DNA of 64,000 nucleotides from Bactericera cockerelli (taxonomy: Eukaryota > Arthropoda > Insecta > Hemiptera > Triozidae), in contig CM044960.1 of NCBI GenBank assembly GCA_024516035.1, positions 11,984,401 through 12,048,400 of the forward strand, in the 5' to 3' direction. Below are positions 44,931-55,731 of this stretch, piece by piece. The number at the start of each line of letters is the position of its first letter. Within the stretch, counting starts at the first letter, position 1. The position numbers were made by a program, and so were the translations under genes. The notes under the pieces were generated by a model, which was not told the DNA's origin, ran no database searches, and saw only the letters and a list, made by a program, of their open reading frames with translations.

Positions 44931-46661
44931 CAATGAACGTAGGAGAGGAATTGATAAGAAGAAGAGCAGAAAAAAGTGATGAAACAGAGGTACGAATTAA
45001 TAATAATGAATTAATAAAAAAAAAAGCAAGTTAAATAGAGTAAATCAGATGTAAACAGAACATAATTGTCTACACACCACATGATTCCAATACATACTAA
45101 AAAATCTCCAGACAGATTATACAAAAATCCTAAATTACCTACAAGATTCCATTGCATAAGTCACAAAGAAACCCTAAAAACAAAACAAACAACGATGCCT
45201 TACACAACAAGGCTCAACCACGAACTTCCCTCTTTCATTTAGAAAATAAACGAAAGAAAGCAATTCAATAGAGCTCACCAACAAAGCAATCAAAAGTCAT
45301 AGAAATCTCTCATCAAAAGTCTTGAATTCAGTCATTTGATTTGGTTCCCGAAATATTCACAGTCAGAAAAGTTGCTGTGAAAAAACTTGAATTGAAAAAA
45401 AAGCAAAAGGGGAAGGGGTAAGTAAGAAAGGCTGGATGACTTAATTATTATTATTATGATGTGAGCGCAACAAGTTAAAAGTCAGAACAAAGGTACCTAA
45501 GTATATGCATATACAGGTTGTAAAAGAGTAAATTGGAATATTAGTTAAAAATATTTTGTCAATCAAATAAAATCAAGAACTTATGGGCTATGGAGAAAAT
45601 TTAAGTTTGATAGCATAGATCTATAATATTTCCTTCAAATTTACATTCCTAATCAACATGGAAGAAATTTAGCATTTGAATTTACGCACAGAACCTTTCA
45701 AATCCCTCTATTTTCACCTAGCAGAGAACCTTGTCTGTTACCTCCTGTATGCACATCGTTCTATTCCCATAGCTGTACCTTCTCATCAGGGATTGAACAT
45801 AATTACTTTACTATTTATATTGAGGAAAGGGTTGTTTGAGGTTTCAATAGCGGGAAGCCGTCTCTCGCGTATTAAAATACAAAGAACTGTTGAAAGAATT
45901 TTATAATCGATTTATTTCCATAATTAATGTTAAATTATATTTACCTTTTGTTTTTTAACGGTGATATGATCAATTCTTTATAGCGTATACCAGCATGTAA
46001 TTGAGAGTGTTTGTGTAGTTTTCATCTTTTTAATGCCTAAAAGATATGAAATCTTTGTTATCGGCGACTTAGGTTCTACCCAAGGTTCATCACTCAAGAC
46101 AATAATTCTTAAAGCAACTTTTTTACAAAGCTGAAATTTCAAGTTATGCATATTTGTAACAATCTACTTAAATTTCTAATCACGACTTTGTCTGTTTTGG
46201 ATGGCAAAACATTCAAAATTTAAATCGACCCTTCTCAATTAATTGTTACAGAAAAAACCCTCCAAGTATTCTTTTACGTTTACACCCAATATGTATTTGA
46301 TTTACTCTCAACTCCGGTGTCAGAGCACTGGGAAGCGACTAGTCGAGCAATAACAGTAACTTTCATGCAGATTTCCAATATCTCTCCCACGATTCGTTTC
46401 ACAAAAAACCCAACAACTCTGGCTGGGGCTCACAAGAGGTAGAGTATAACAGGGGTCTGCACTTGGACCGATCCTATCTCCCGTGGTATCGGTGCAAGAT
46501 TTAAGATTTCGAATAATAATGGTGCATGGTATTTATGATGTTTAACATTGAGAAATTATGTTATTATCTAAGGACCGGGCAGCCATCAAGTTCGGAGCTC
46601 ATCCGTTGATACCTCACAAGTTTAAAAAAATTCAATTTATTTTTAAGGGTGCAAGCCATAT
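44931..46661. other. Stretch without a recognised gene
   Basis: AT-rich. The frame at 45676-45906 (76 codons) has a natural composition but lacks a Kozak-like start and splice sites. No repeat was recognised. Confidence 0.3.
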
Positions 46662-46852
46662 CAATGAATTGGAAACTTACCAATCAGCTACCAACATTAA
46701 CTTCACCCAGCCTGAGTTGAATCAGAAATAGCAAGCGTCACGAGAGTTTGAATTTGAATGGTCACTCATCCAAATCCTAAACTCGATGGACATTGTTCAA
46801 CTACTGTGACAAAACAAGAACTGGTGTATTCAACGTGCCATCGACGCTGAGT
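46662..46852 (-). mobile_element. 5S rRNA-derived SINE, full length
   Basis: The minus strand shows, in order, CAGCGTCGATGGCACGTTGA, ACACCAGTTCTTGTTTTGTC, GAACAATGTCCATCGAGTTT, AGGATTTGGATGAGTGACCA (the 5S C box region), then the core GGCTGGGTGAAGTTAATGTT, GGTAGCTGATTGGTAAGTTT and CCAATTCATTG. It is the only copy with all parts in order on this strand. Confidence 0.85.
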
Positions 46853-47084
46853 CTAGAAATGTTGATATAGAAGTAAAAGGTGACTAAAAGTTCATAGGAG
46901 TTGAATTTTCCATACAATTTGAACACATAATGACACCTTCACAACTGCAGAAACAACGGGTTTGGATGTAAGTATGATTTTTTTTGTGGTTTACCACAAG
47001 ACCTTTCCACAATTTTTCTGAGTAAAGATATAAAGCTTTTATCAATTTTCTAAATATTTAAAATTATTTTCTTTATACTCCGGC

Positions 47085-47440
47085 AATGCACTCACTTGTC
47101 TTTATCATACAAGTAACTGCTTGTTTTTTCCTTACAAGGTACGAGACTACGGGTTCGTATAAATAAGGTCACTTGTTGGTATACCCGATGTCACACAACT
47201 TTCCCCACACCCGGCTCGGCTGGGGCAAAGGGCTTTGATCTGGAATAATAATGTAAACACTGGGATGGAACTGAGTACCTCGGGAATCAGAATCCAGCTT
47301 ATTAAAAGATCCGGCGGGCGACCTTGGGCCCTCGTGAGATCAAAAGAGCACTCCAGTGACCCCCACGCGATGTGAATCATAGCGACATTCCTCCATGCGC
47401 CAGATTCCGGTTCGAATCGCGGTGAAACAATAGATATTTT
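47085..47440. mobile_element. SINE fragments
   Basis: A minus-strand body fragment (AACCCGTAGTCTCGTACCTT near 47150) and, at 47390-47440, a + strand B box TTCCGGTTCGAATCGC. They are too worn to assign as one element. Confidence 0.4.
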
Positions 47441-48332
47441 TAGAGCCGAATTTTAGAATATAATAGTTTATATCTTGTTTATACTTCCGAGACAGAAAAG
47501 TGAAAAGTTCCTCAAGCCGTCAAACTTTTAATACAAAATTAAAAGAATGTAGACCGTCCAAATCTGACTTTTCACCCATACCAATCACACCTCGTTTTGG
47601 ATTAGGGACAGTCTTTGATGAAATCTTATTTATAGAATTTGGTCCTTGGTATCTAAAAGCATCTGTACTCACTGATTTCAGTAGCTCGATTTATCCGAGA
47701 ACGACTCATTACTTTCTATTACCTACAAGGTATAAAAGATATAATCGGTCACTTTTTTTTTAAGTACACATTTTTGTTTACCTTGGTCCAAAAACACCCT
47801 GTATAAAACTTAATGATGAGAAAAGTTCAGCATGTCTTCTAATATTTATGTAATAACCTATAGCTTTCCTGGACCAACCATTTGGTTTCAAGTCTCGGCA
47901 CTTGTTAATTTTTTATTTTATTTTTGAACTACAGTCATTTGGATCCAATTCTTGATGTCCATCTTTCTTCTTATTCTTTTCTTTCTAGTACATATCTTCT
48001 TCTTCCTCTTCTTCTTGTTCTAAAATTATTTTACAAGGCACAGTTTCTGTACCACAGAGGACCCTTATCCTTAATTTCTGGTTCATTCCTGAGTTCGGAA
48101 TGCCACTACATTTGTTAGGATCCAGGGTTTGTCTCCAAACTTTTGAGCGCTGCGGAGGCAAAAGTTCGCAACATGTTCTTCAACTAAATTAGACTATTTG
48201 GAGTAACAGAATACAAAAACGATCAACACTCAAATGTTTCGTCCTTTTGTCACACCATTAGCCTCCACACATACATTTTGGTAGTCCAGTTGTTTGGTTC
48301 GTTTGGTACAAAAAGCAAAAGATTGAATCTAA
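47441..48332. other. Stretch without a recognised gene
   Basis: Contains a CT-rich run at 47950-48020. The frame at 47500-47763 has no signals beyond being open. Confidence 0.3.
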
Positions 48333-48461
48333 GGGCGGAATTAATAGACAACATCAATAACTTAAGTCATTGGTAAGTGTCGGTTTTCCCTATCTTACAC
48401 AGTACGCAATCCATGACTTAGCGCCACAGAGGTATTACAAAAACGTCTATTAATTCCGCCC
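48333..48461. mobile_element. 129-bp MITE with TAA target duplication
   Basis: Perfect 17-bp terminal inverted repeats, GGGCGGAATTAATAGAC and its complement, flanked on both sides by TAA. The 3-bp TWA duplication and GG start fit PIF/Harbinger-type elements. Interior GTGTCGGTTTTCCCTATCTT is shared with the copy at 56902. Confidence 0.88.
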
Positions 48462-48744
48462 TAAGTCTTCAAACCAAACAAATGTAAGGTTTTTTATTGA
48501 AAATTTGTTCACATGTTTTAAGCAGAGATAAACTTTAAGTCGCTTCTACCAAACCAATGCACCAATTTTCCTAAAGACAACATTACAACACAGAGAAGAC
48601 GGACAAAAAATGCCAGATTACGGCGAAAAAAAAAGAGATCAAATTTTTGAGCCTTTTTTAGAATTACGCCACAAAAGAAACACCTGACCAAAGAAGCCAT
48701 ATTACAATACAGATCTTTGGCCTCTGCAGATACTAACATTGATC

Positions 48745-48783
48745 ATCATTTGAGTGATCATAGGAGTGATCACTCAAACGATG
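48745..48783. repeat. Hairpin
   Basis: CATTTGAGTGATCA faces GTGATCACTCAAACG around a short loop; nearly perfect. Confidence 0.7.
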
Positions 48784-49549
48784 AGCATGAGGTATCTATT
48801 TTTATAGAGACCATCGCCTTTCTCCGGCTTAATGACACCACTTCTGATTCTGATTCCTCAAAGCAGTCTTCATAACAAAATATACATAGATATACCGAAT
48901 GCATTTACTTATGTTCTATAGCTATGGTCAATTCATTAGGGCATTGCTTACATTATTGTTCATACACTCAAACATAAAAACATAGAAGCAGCATATTTTA
49001 GTTGTCTTTTAAAGACTACACAATGCAACGGCTTTTACAAGATACCTTGTTCACCAAATGGGACTTGGTAGTCGCTATTTACCATATTTAATTGTAATTA
49101 TGTCGAAATTGAATGTGAATAAATTATGTCAAACTCATTTACTTCACTCTGGTTTACACGAGTCTTGAGCTTTTCTGTGAATTCATGTTACAATTCATGT
49201 TGTGTTGGTTGATTTCTTCTCATTCATCAGTAGACCACACTGAATGAAGAAACACAAATTTCTACAATAAACACTTCGTTACCAAGAAACGCAAAAAAAA
49301 ATCAAAATAGTAGATATCATTATGTAAATATAGGACGTAGTCATGTAGTTTTACTCACCAGAAGAACATATCGTGAACGATACATGGTTATAATGATCGT
49401 TTACCACACCAGAACACATCGTAATATTCACCAAGCATGGGCTGTGAATGGGAAGCCATGTACATGGATGGGAGCCAGGCACGACATTTGTGCATAAAGA
49501 GGTAGACAGTTTACTCAGCAGAGTGCTGGAAGTGGTGGAGACTGATAAC
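48784..49549. other. Stretch without a recognised gene
   Basis: AT-rich, nothing recognised. Confidence 0.35.
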
Positions 49550-49854
49550 TCATACTCTCTCTCCCTCTTTTCACCTTCTCCCCTCTCCCTCTCCTTTCCT
49601 TTATCTCACCCAATTCTGCCTGACTCCCTCCCTCCTCTGTTACCTCTCCCTAACAATCTTCCGCTTTCCCTTGTCTTCTTGTCTCATTCTTCTTCCACCT
49701 ACCTCTCTCTTTGAACAGTCTATACTTTCATACATATTTTCTTTTTACTCTCTACTTTATCTCTTATCATTCTTTCCTTCTCAATTATTTCTTTCTCTCT
49801 CTAACTCTCTCCCTATCTCTAACTCTCTCCCTCTGTCTCTCACTCTTTCTCTCA

Positions 49855-49893
<39 letters not shown>

Positions 49894-50105
49894 TCACTCA
49901 CTCACTCACTCACTCACTCACTCACTCACTCACTCACTCACTCACTCACTCACTCACTTACTCATTCACTCATTCACTCACTCACTCACTCTCTCTCTTT
50001 CTCACTCTCTCACTCTCTCATTCTCTCTCACCTCCTCTCTCTCACTTCCTCTCTCTCCCCTCATCTCCCTCTCTCCCCTCATCTCCCTCCCTTTCTCTCC
50101 CCACA
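49550..50105 (+). repeat. CT-rich tract with (ACTC)n microsatellite
   Basis: About 550 bp of nearly pure pyrimidine on the + strand, with a long ACTC run at about 49890-49990. It explains the serine/leucine frames here. Confidence 0.95.
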
Positions 50106-50804
50106 TCAGTTCACTGTATCTAAACAGCCTTTGAACCTAGTAAAAGCCAGGTTACTAGTAGAAAGGGGACACATACATGTTTTATTTATACGAGGATTGC
50201 ATGTCTGACAAAAGATAACTCCTATTTTGCCTGCAGAGGATATTGTGTTCTGTATTTGACTTGTTTTAGTAATGGGACCAATGGTAGGGGAGAGAGAGTT
50301 GAAAAAGGCAGAAGAGAGGGAGATAAAATATGTTGTGTTCTGTGTCTATAACTTTTATTCTGGGAGAGAGGGAAGTGTCTACCTACTTTTATTTTGGGAA
50401 GGAAGAAGGAGGAAGGTCGAGGGAAGGGAAAAGAGAGAGAGAGACAGAGGGGTATAGATTATCGATAGATTATAGTGTGCTCTGAATTAGCCTTGTTTTA
50501 TTATAGGTTCAAACGGTGTTTTGCCTTTTATGTTCCCATTAAAGTGGTTTTAAACGTTTCGTTTTCAGTGTACATGTTCAGGAAATCAGCACAGGATAAT
50601 GTGAAGGTGAGAAGTCTGATAACCATTACCTAGAGGTGTAGTGAGAGCTATTATGTATGTAGCTGTATTGACTACAGTGTATGTATATGTATAGTGTTTA
50701 TTCATCTACTCTGTACACCGTAGACTAGGGGAAGAGGAAGCTTTGTACTTTGTAAATGGCTAGGTTTTTTTTAATAATAATTTTTTTTATACAGACATCA
50801 GTAG
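50106..50804. other. Stretch without a recognised gene
   Basis: A purine-rich patch at 50280-50450; no exon recognised. Confidence 0.35.
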
Positions 50805-50925
50805 CTTGATCGATAATGCGGTGGACTTGTGACCTGGAGGTCGGTGGTTCAAGTCCCGGTTTCAGCATAGATTTAGTTAAGCGAGTTTGAGTAGATTACG
50901 AAAGTGATTAACACAATACATATAA
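50805..50925 (+). mobile_element. tRNA-derived SINE (GCTTGATC family)
   Basis: AGCTTGATCGATAATGCGGT, CCTGGAGGTCGGTGGTTCAA (B box) and GCGAGTTTGAGTAG with a short tail. Confidence 0.85.
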
Positions 50926-51283
50926 TAACTAAAAAAAAAATATGTTTTTTCTTAGAATAATAACAGAATAATAAAAAATAAAAAAGTATTTTAATATGTA
51001 AAACAGAATTCTTTTTTTTTAACAAGAACAAAAATAATCTTCACGTGTTGACAAAGGTGAGAATTTATTGAAATCAACCAAAATTATTCACCATTATCCT
51101 GGTACATAACTTGGTTACCTAGGGGCCTAGGGCTCACTCCGCACTCTATGACAAGGAATAAAGACAAGGAGGACTCACGCAGGTTGCGGTCACCTCGATT
51201 CCAACTGACAATTCCTGCAATTCCCATGGGAAACTACCACGACATACATGCATGCATAACATAATATGCAATCTACCTTACTT

Positions 51284-51351
51284 TCATTCGTCCAGTGACA
51301 CTTTAAAATCTCTCAAAATAGTTTCCTTCGACTCGCGCAAAGCCCTTTCAT
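51284..51351 (-). CDS. Possible terminal exon, unknown product
   Basis: On the minus strand a strong acceptor, CTACTTTCTGTTGAATTCTCTCATCAG in context, is followed by a frame with ERALRESKETILRDFKVSLD and one more residue before TGA at 51284-51286. The entry phase is two bases, so the previous exon must end one base into a codon. None was found nearby. AATAAA on the minus strand at 51064-51069 could end the transcript. It is short, so chance is possible. Confidence 0.25.
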
Positions 51352-51964
51352 CTGATGAGAGAATTCAACAGAAAGTAGAACAACTTCCGATGAGTGACCA
51401 ACAATCATAAGCCACAAACCACTCACGGTATAGGTGCTCATATGGAGCGCATCTTCATTGGATCAAGATATAATTATAATCAAATTCACTTTAATAAACA
51501 GAGATGGTTTTACTATATCTCGAGTACCAATAATGAGTTCGGCATATATTCATATTGGCGAGTCAGTGCGTGTGTGGTCAGTCGGTCACTCCGTGGTCCA
51601 TTGTAGAGTGAAAGTTGTAAGGAAGAGGATTTTATTCTGGGCTTTATCACACGAGAACTCGGTGTACATATACAAAAATTAACCACTGACTAAATTATTC
51701 GTGTGATCCAATTTTTAAATCACAATTGACGAAACGGATGGGCATATAATAAATGATATACAATGTACAGTACATAGATCTGACAGCTTGCATTAACAGC
51801 AAGCTCTACATTAGTCTACATATCGTCAATTTGTTGTATTATGTATAAGTTATTGTATTTGTGTTGTCACTGACATTTATAAACATGTATTTATGTTTGA
51901 CTTTACACTGGGCTTGACCCGTAAATATACAATTACTACTCAAACTCGCTGTACTAAATCTTTG

Positions 51965-52226
51965 CACCGACCTCAGCAGCTTGATCCATAAGGCGGCGGA
52001 CCTGTAACCTAGAGGTCGGTGGTTCAAGTCCCGATTTCAGCTTTAGTTTAGTAAAGCTGAAATCGGATTTAGTAAAGCGAGTTTGAGTAGTTGTGATATC
52101 ATGAAAGTGACTAACACAAATATGATAACTAACTAACTACTAAATCTTTGCTGGAATTGGGACTTGAACCACCAACCTCCAGGTTACTAGTCCGCCGCAT
52201 TATCGATCAAGCTACTGAGGTCGGTT
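51965..52226. mobile_element. Tail-to-tail pair of GCTTGATC-family SINEs
   Basis: A + copy (51970-52130: AGCTTGATCCATAAGGCGGC, GGTTCAAGTCCCG) is followed by a minus copy (52137-52226: TTGAACCACCAACCTCCAGG). Inside the + copy, CCGATTTCAGCTTTA (52031-52045) and TAAAGCTGAAATCGG (52052-52066) form a perfect 15-bp hairpin absent from other copies. Confidence 0.88.
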
Positions 52227-52296
52227 TGTTTTATTATGTATGGATAACATGCATGATTTAATCATCTAGTGGATTTAATCTAAAAACCATGCACGC

Positions 52297-52350
52297 AGGC
52301 ACACACACACACACACACACACAGACATACACACACACACACACTCACAC
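52297..52350 (+). repeat. (CA)n microsatellite
   Basis: Alternating ACACAC with two interruptions. Confidence 0.9.
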
Positions 52351-52850
52351 CTCAATAATGGTTTCCACGCGACTAGGTCACTTCGGGTTTCACATCACAG
52401 GTGAAATTTTCCGCACAATGGTCGCTCATCGAGACACGTTTCACTTTCATTTTCTCCTATTGTAAGACGCACATGGGGCGCAAAGAGAAAACCTTTTGTA
52501 TGTGGACAATATGTGCGAAGACTATAGAAAAGTAGAGAAAATTAGTCCCACATATATGTATATGGACTGCTATTAAAGCATAGAAACAGTTTCTATAGGC
52601 TGATGTTTCTCTACTGTAATAATATTAGTACCTGTGTATAATTTACTTTGGTATATTATACAAATACGAATATTTTTCCTTTCATAAAGATACCTATACA
52701 GATACACCATACACATAACTATGCAATCTATTCATACACACACTGCACAGAGTTAATTATGTATACCTACTAGTAAGTTTCTGAATTACAATAGCCTATA
52801 CTATAAGGTGAGTAGTAGTGATGTGGACACGCGAGTTGCAAGTAAAAGTT

Positions 52851-52864
52851 ATTGCCATGGTAAC
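52851..52864 (+). promoter_or_regulatory. X-box-like (RFX-type) motif
   Basis: ATTGCCATGGTAAC fits the loose X-box consensus RYYNYYATRRNRAC at every position. No neighbouring gene is known, so relevance is doubtful. Confidence 0.2.
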
Positions 52865-53009
52865 AGAGAGGAGCTTCCTTAATATCTTCATCAGTACTAC
52901 TCCTATTTATTCTTAGCTCCATTTCTCCAATAAGGGAGAGTTTTTTAATCTTGCTTAAAGAAACTTGAGGTATGTATTTAAAATCTATAGGCCATTAAAC
53001 CAGTATCCC

Positions 53010-53177
53010 GTTCCAAAAACACTTTTCAATCTCATATTCTCCGAATCTCCCTTTCAACCGTCACACAAAGCACTCTGATTGGTTAATTTGAACGCAATAA
53101 CCAATCAGAGTGCGTTGTGTGACGGTTGAAACGGAGATTCGGGGATTTGTAGAGTGGAAAGTATTTCTGGAAAGGGC
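53010..53177. mobile_element. Foldback element (long hairpin)
   Basis: The two halves are near-complements for about 80 bp each. For example CTTTCAACCGTCACACAAAG and ACTCTGATTGGTTA on the left face AACCAATCAGAGTGCGTTGT and GACGGTTGAAAC on the right. The loop is about 15 nt. Transcription would give a long stem, a possible small-RNA precursor. Confidence 0.85.
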
Positions 53178-53338
53178 TACAGCTGCCCACGTTAACCCCA
53201 CCCAGAGTTGGACCGAGACTTGCCAGCATAACTAGGGTTCGAATTTCAATGACCACACATCCAAATCTTTACCTCGCTAGACATTGCTTAACTTCAGTGA
53301 CGGAACGAGAACTTTTGTAGTCAACGTGTCATCGGCGA
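53178..53338 (-). mobile_element. 5S rRNA-derived SINE
   Basis: The minus strand has AAAGTTCTCGTTCCGTCACT, GAAGTTAAGCAATGTCTAGC and GAGGTAAAGATTTGGATGTG in 5S order, then a worn core. It abuts the foldback element. Confidence 0.8.
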
Positions 53339-53854
53339 TACTATTTTAATCAGTACCTACATCACCTAGGTTCGATCGCGGCACCATCCCGAAAAAAAAA
53401 AAAACTTCTCGAAAACAATATAACGGGTTTCAGCTTCAATTTATGATATCTAATAAAATCCTTAAATAAAACAAACACTATCTAGTTTTCAGTACACCAT
53501 GGTCAGCACAATGTGCTATGGCGTGCTCGCTCTCAAGTGCTGCTCCTTACACAACCAATATCTCGAAAACATAAATCAAGTATTTACATTCTAACGCGTC
53601 ACGGACCCACGTAATTGAAGTAAGCTCAGCAATCATTTCGCATACAATAAATATATAAAGTCATTTTTAGCAAATGTACATAATATTATAAAGTCATAGT
53701 TCATACTCGATTGCAGTGCAATTTACAGTGCATTTTGTGTGGGTGTTCTGAGTCAACCCCTTCGTGGTGAATCACACACAACTTGTGTACTGTGAATGCT
53801 TCCATACAAAATGCATTTAATAAGAATTTGCAATTCAGTACTTGTATAAATGTT

Positions 53855-53998
53855 TTGCTATCATTTTTGTGTTAATCACTTTCGTGATATCACAACTACT
53901 CAAAATCGCTTTACTAAATCTACGCTGAACCCGGACTTAAACCACCGACCTCCAGGGTACAATTCCGCCGCCTTATCGATCCAGCTACTAAGGTCGGT
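53855..53998 (-). mobile_element. tRNA-derived SINE (GCTTGATC family)
   Basis: TTTGTGTTAATCACTTTCGT, TTAAACCACCGACCTCCAGG and CCGCCTTATCGATCCAGCTA: a full-length copy read on the minus strand. Confidence 0.85.
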
Positions 53999-54579
53999 TA
54001 GTTGCATAAGTGAATGCTATAGGAGACTATCCTGATGATATTCTTGATTAGTTCGCACTCTTTTTAACTACACTATATTTAAATCACAAAATAACTAACT
54101 AATTTTAAGCAGTTGTAAAGTGCAATGGGGAAGTGTTACCAGATAAAGCATTGCAAATAATCTAGAGAAATAAGAGCAGAATATGAACCCATTGTGTTAT
54201 GTCCATTGATCTGAATTATTGTTCTCGACTTTAATTAATAAGCATTGTTTTCTCTGCTTGGGAAAAACCAAAAGTTTCATTCAATCTAACAACGGCTTTT
54301 GTTAATATGAAGGACTTTTTTAATCGATAAGCGCACTTTATGTAATAACATAAAGGCATAATTGTTCGCAATATTTTGCGCTATAATAACTCAATCAAAG
54401 TTCTTTTTTTTGTGTCCTTCATGTGTAGTGAGAATTAAAATTTCAAGGAGAATAGAAGATGCTCTCAGGAATTGGCATAGCGACAAAGCTGAAAGTTTGC
54501 ATTTAAAAGGTTGTTTTTCAGGGCGATTAAGTGCTGGGAGTAAGCTAGTACGTATCGTACTTGTGTAAACTAATTATAC

Positions 54580-54690
54580 AAGAGTGAAGTCGCTCACACT
54601 CGCCTTACTAAATATTTACAATTTTGCATACTAGGAACTTGAACCACCGACCTCCAGGTTACGAGTCCACCGCCTTATCGAAAAATAATA
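54580..54690 (-). mobile_element. tRNA-derived SINE (GCTTGATC family), cut by another repeat
   Basis: GGAACTTGAACCACCGACCT and GAGTCCACCGCCTTATCG end abruptly at about 54679, where an AATAATAATAACTCTTTAAT segment like the start of the (ATT)n SINE begins. Confidence 0.7.
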
Positions 54691-55206
54691 ATAACTCTTT
54701 AATGACAAGAATAATATTGACAAAGGGCGTGATTATTGCCTGAGGCAATCTCTGCCATCAATCCAAGCTATTGCTACACCATATAGGTATAGTACTTTAT
54801 AAGGAAAAGAAAAGTAATTTTACTACTAGGTACCAGGACTTCTGGCACCCATAGGTATAAGTGAAAGCTTGTGTAAACGCGAATATTTGATACTCTACTT
54901 ATGTATTTATCTGATACATACAGCTATATACATTGCACATATGTATATGTATACATTATTAGACATTGAGGAATTTGCTGAGGATTTTGCACTCTATGTA
55001 GAGTAACTAATAGTATGGTCAGCTGATGCTATTAATGTATGGAGAAACTATTTCCATGGAATAGCCTACTTGATGATGGAGTGAGGAGATTTTAGCTAGG
55101 TCGTTAGCAGAGGCATGGGTGCATGCTTGGATGAGTCGGAACCTAAACCAGGCCAAGGAACCATATGGATGGGATGGAGCAAATTAGTAGTGACTAGAGG
55201 TTTTTT

Positions 55207-55493
55207 ATGATAATACATTTCAGTGGAAGGTAACCACCAGGCGAGGTTAATGCTGAAAGCATTTTCTACCACAAAGGATTTAGTTACTCTTATTATAAAG
55301 TGGTTACATTAACATTCATAAAAAATGAGGAAAACCGAAGCACTCCTCATGGGTTAAACCGAGAATAGCCAGCATCAAGAGGGGTGAGGCGTTCAAATTT
55401 AGGGTGGTCACCCACCAAGTCCTAACCTCGCTGGACGTTGCTTAACATCAGTGATCAGTACTAGTGTAGTTAACATGCCATCAACGCTGGACG
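55207..55493 (-). mobile_element. Chimera of (ATT)n SINE tail and 5S-headed SINE
   Basis: 55207-55352 matches the 3' part of the copy at 32519 (GTGGAAGGTAACCACCAGGC on the + strand). Immediately beyond it, 55356-55493 on the minus strand carries the 5S head (CAGCGTTGATGGCATGTTAA, GATGTTAAGCAACGTCCAGC, GAGGTTAGGACTTGGTGGGT, GACCACC). The usual core is absent, so a 5S head is joined directly to the other family's 3' half. This could be template switching or nested insertion. Confidence 0.75.
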
Positions 55494-55731
55494 ATGAACT
55501 TGACCTCAGAAACAAACATACGCACTCGAAGTATGGGAGAGCTTTGGCCGACTTCAGATCAGTGGACTCCAGCACACCCACACAACACAGGAGGCTCAGG
55601 ATGGTCAGTAGCTAGTCTATAGTTCTGGACCGCAGCACAGTATACCACAGACCTGCGCAGAACCAGTAACCCTCTCAACATCTGTCCTCAGTGTCCCCAG
55701 CGCGTATGTCATGTTCAATGTCTGTTCTGCG

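Noticed and set aside
49890..49990. CRISPR-like regular repeat
   Set aside because: It is a plain ACTC microsatellite without spacers; the 24-bp and 52-bp arrays likewise have no unique spacers.
51165..51260. Minus-strand segment reading FPWELQELSVGIEVTATC before GTGAGT
   Set aside because: Protein-like and followed by a strong donor, but it lies downstream of the stop of the better exon candidate at 51284-51351 and lacks an acceptor.
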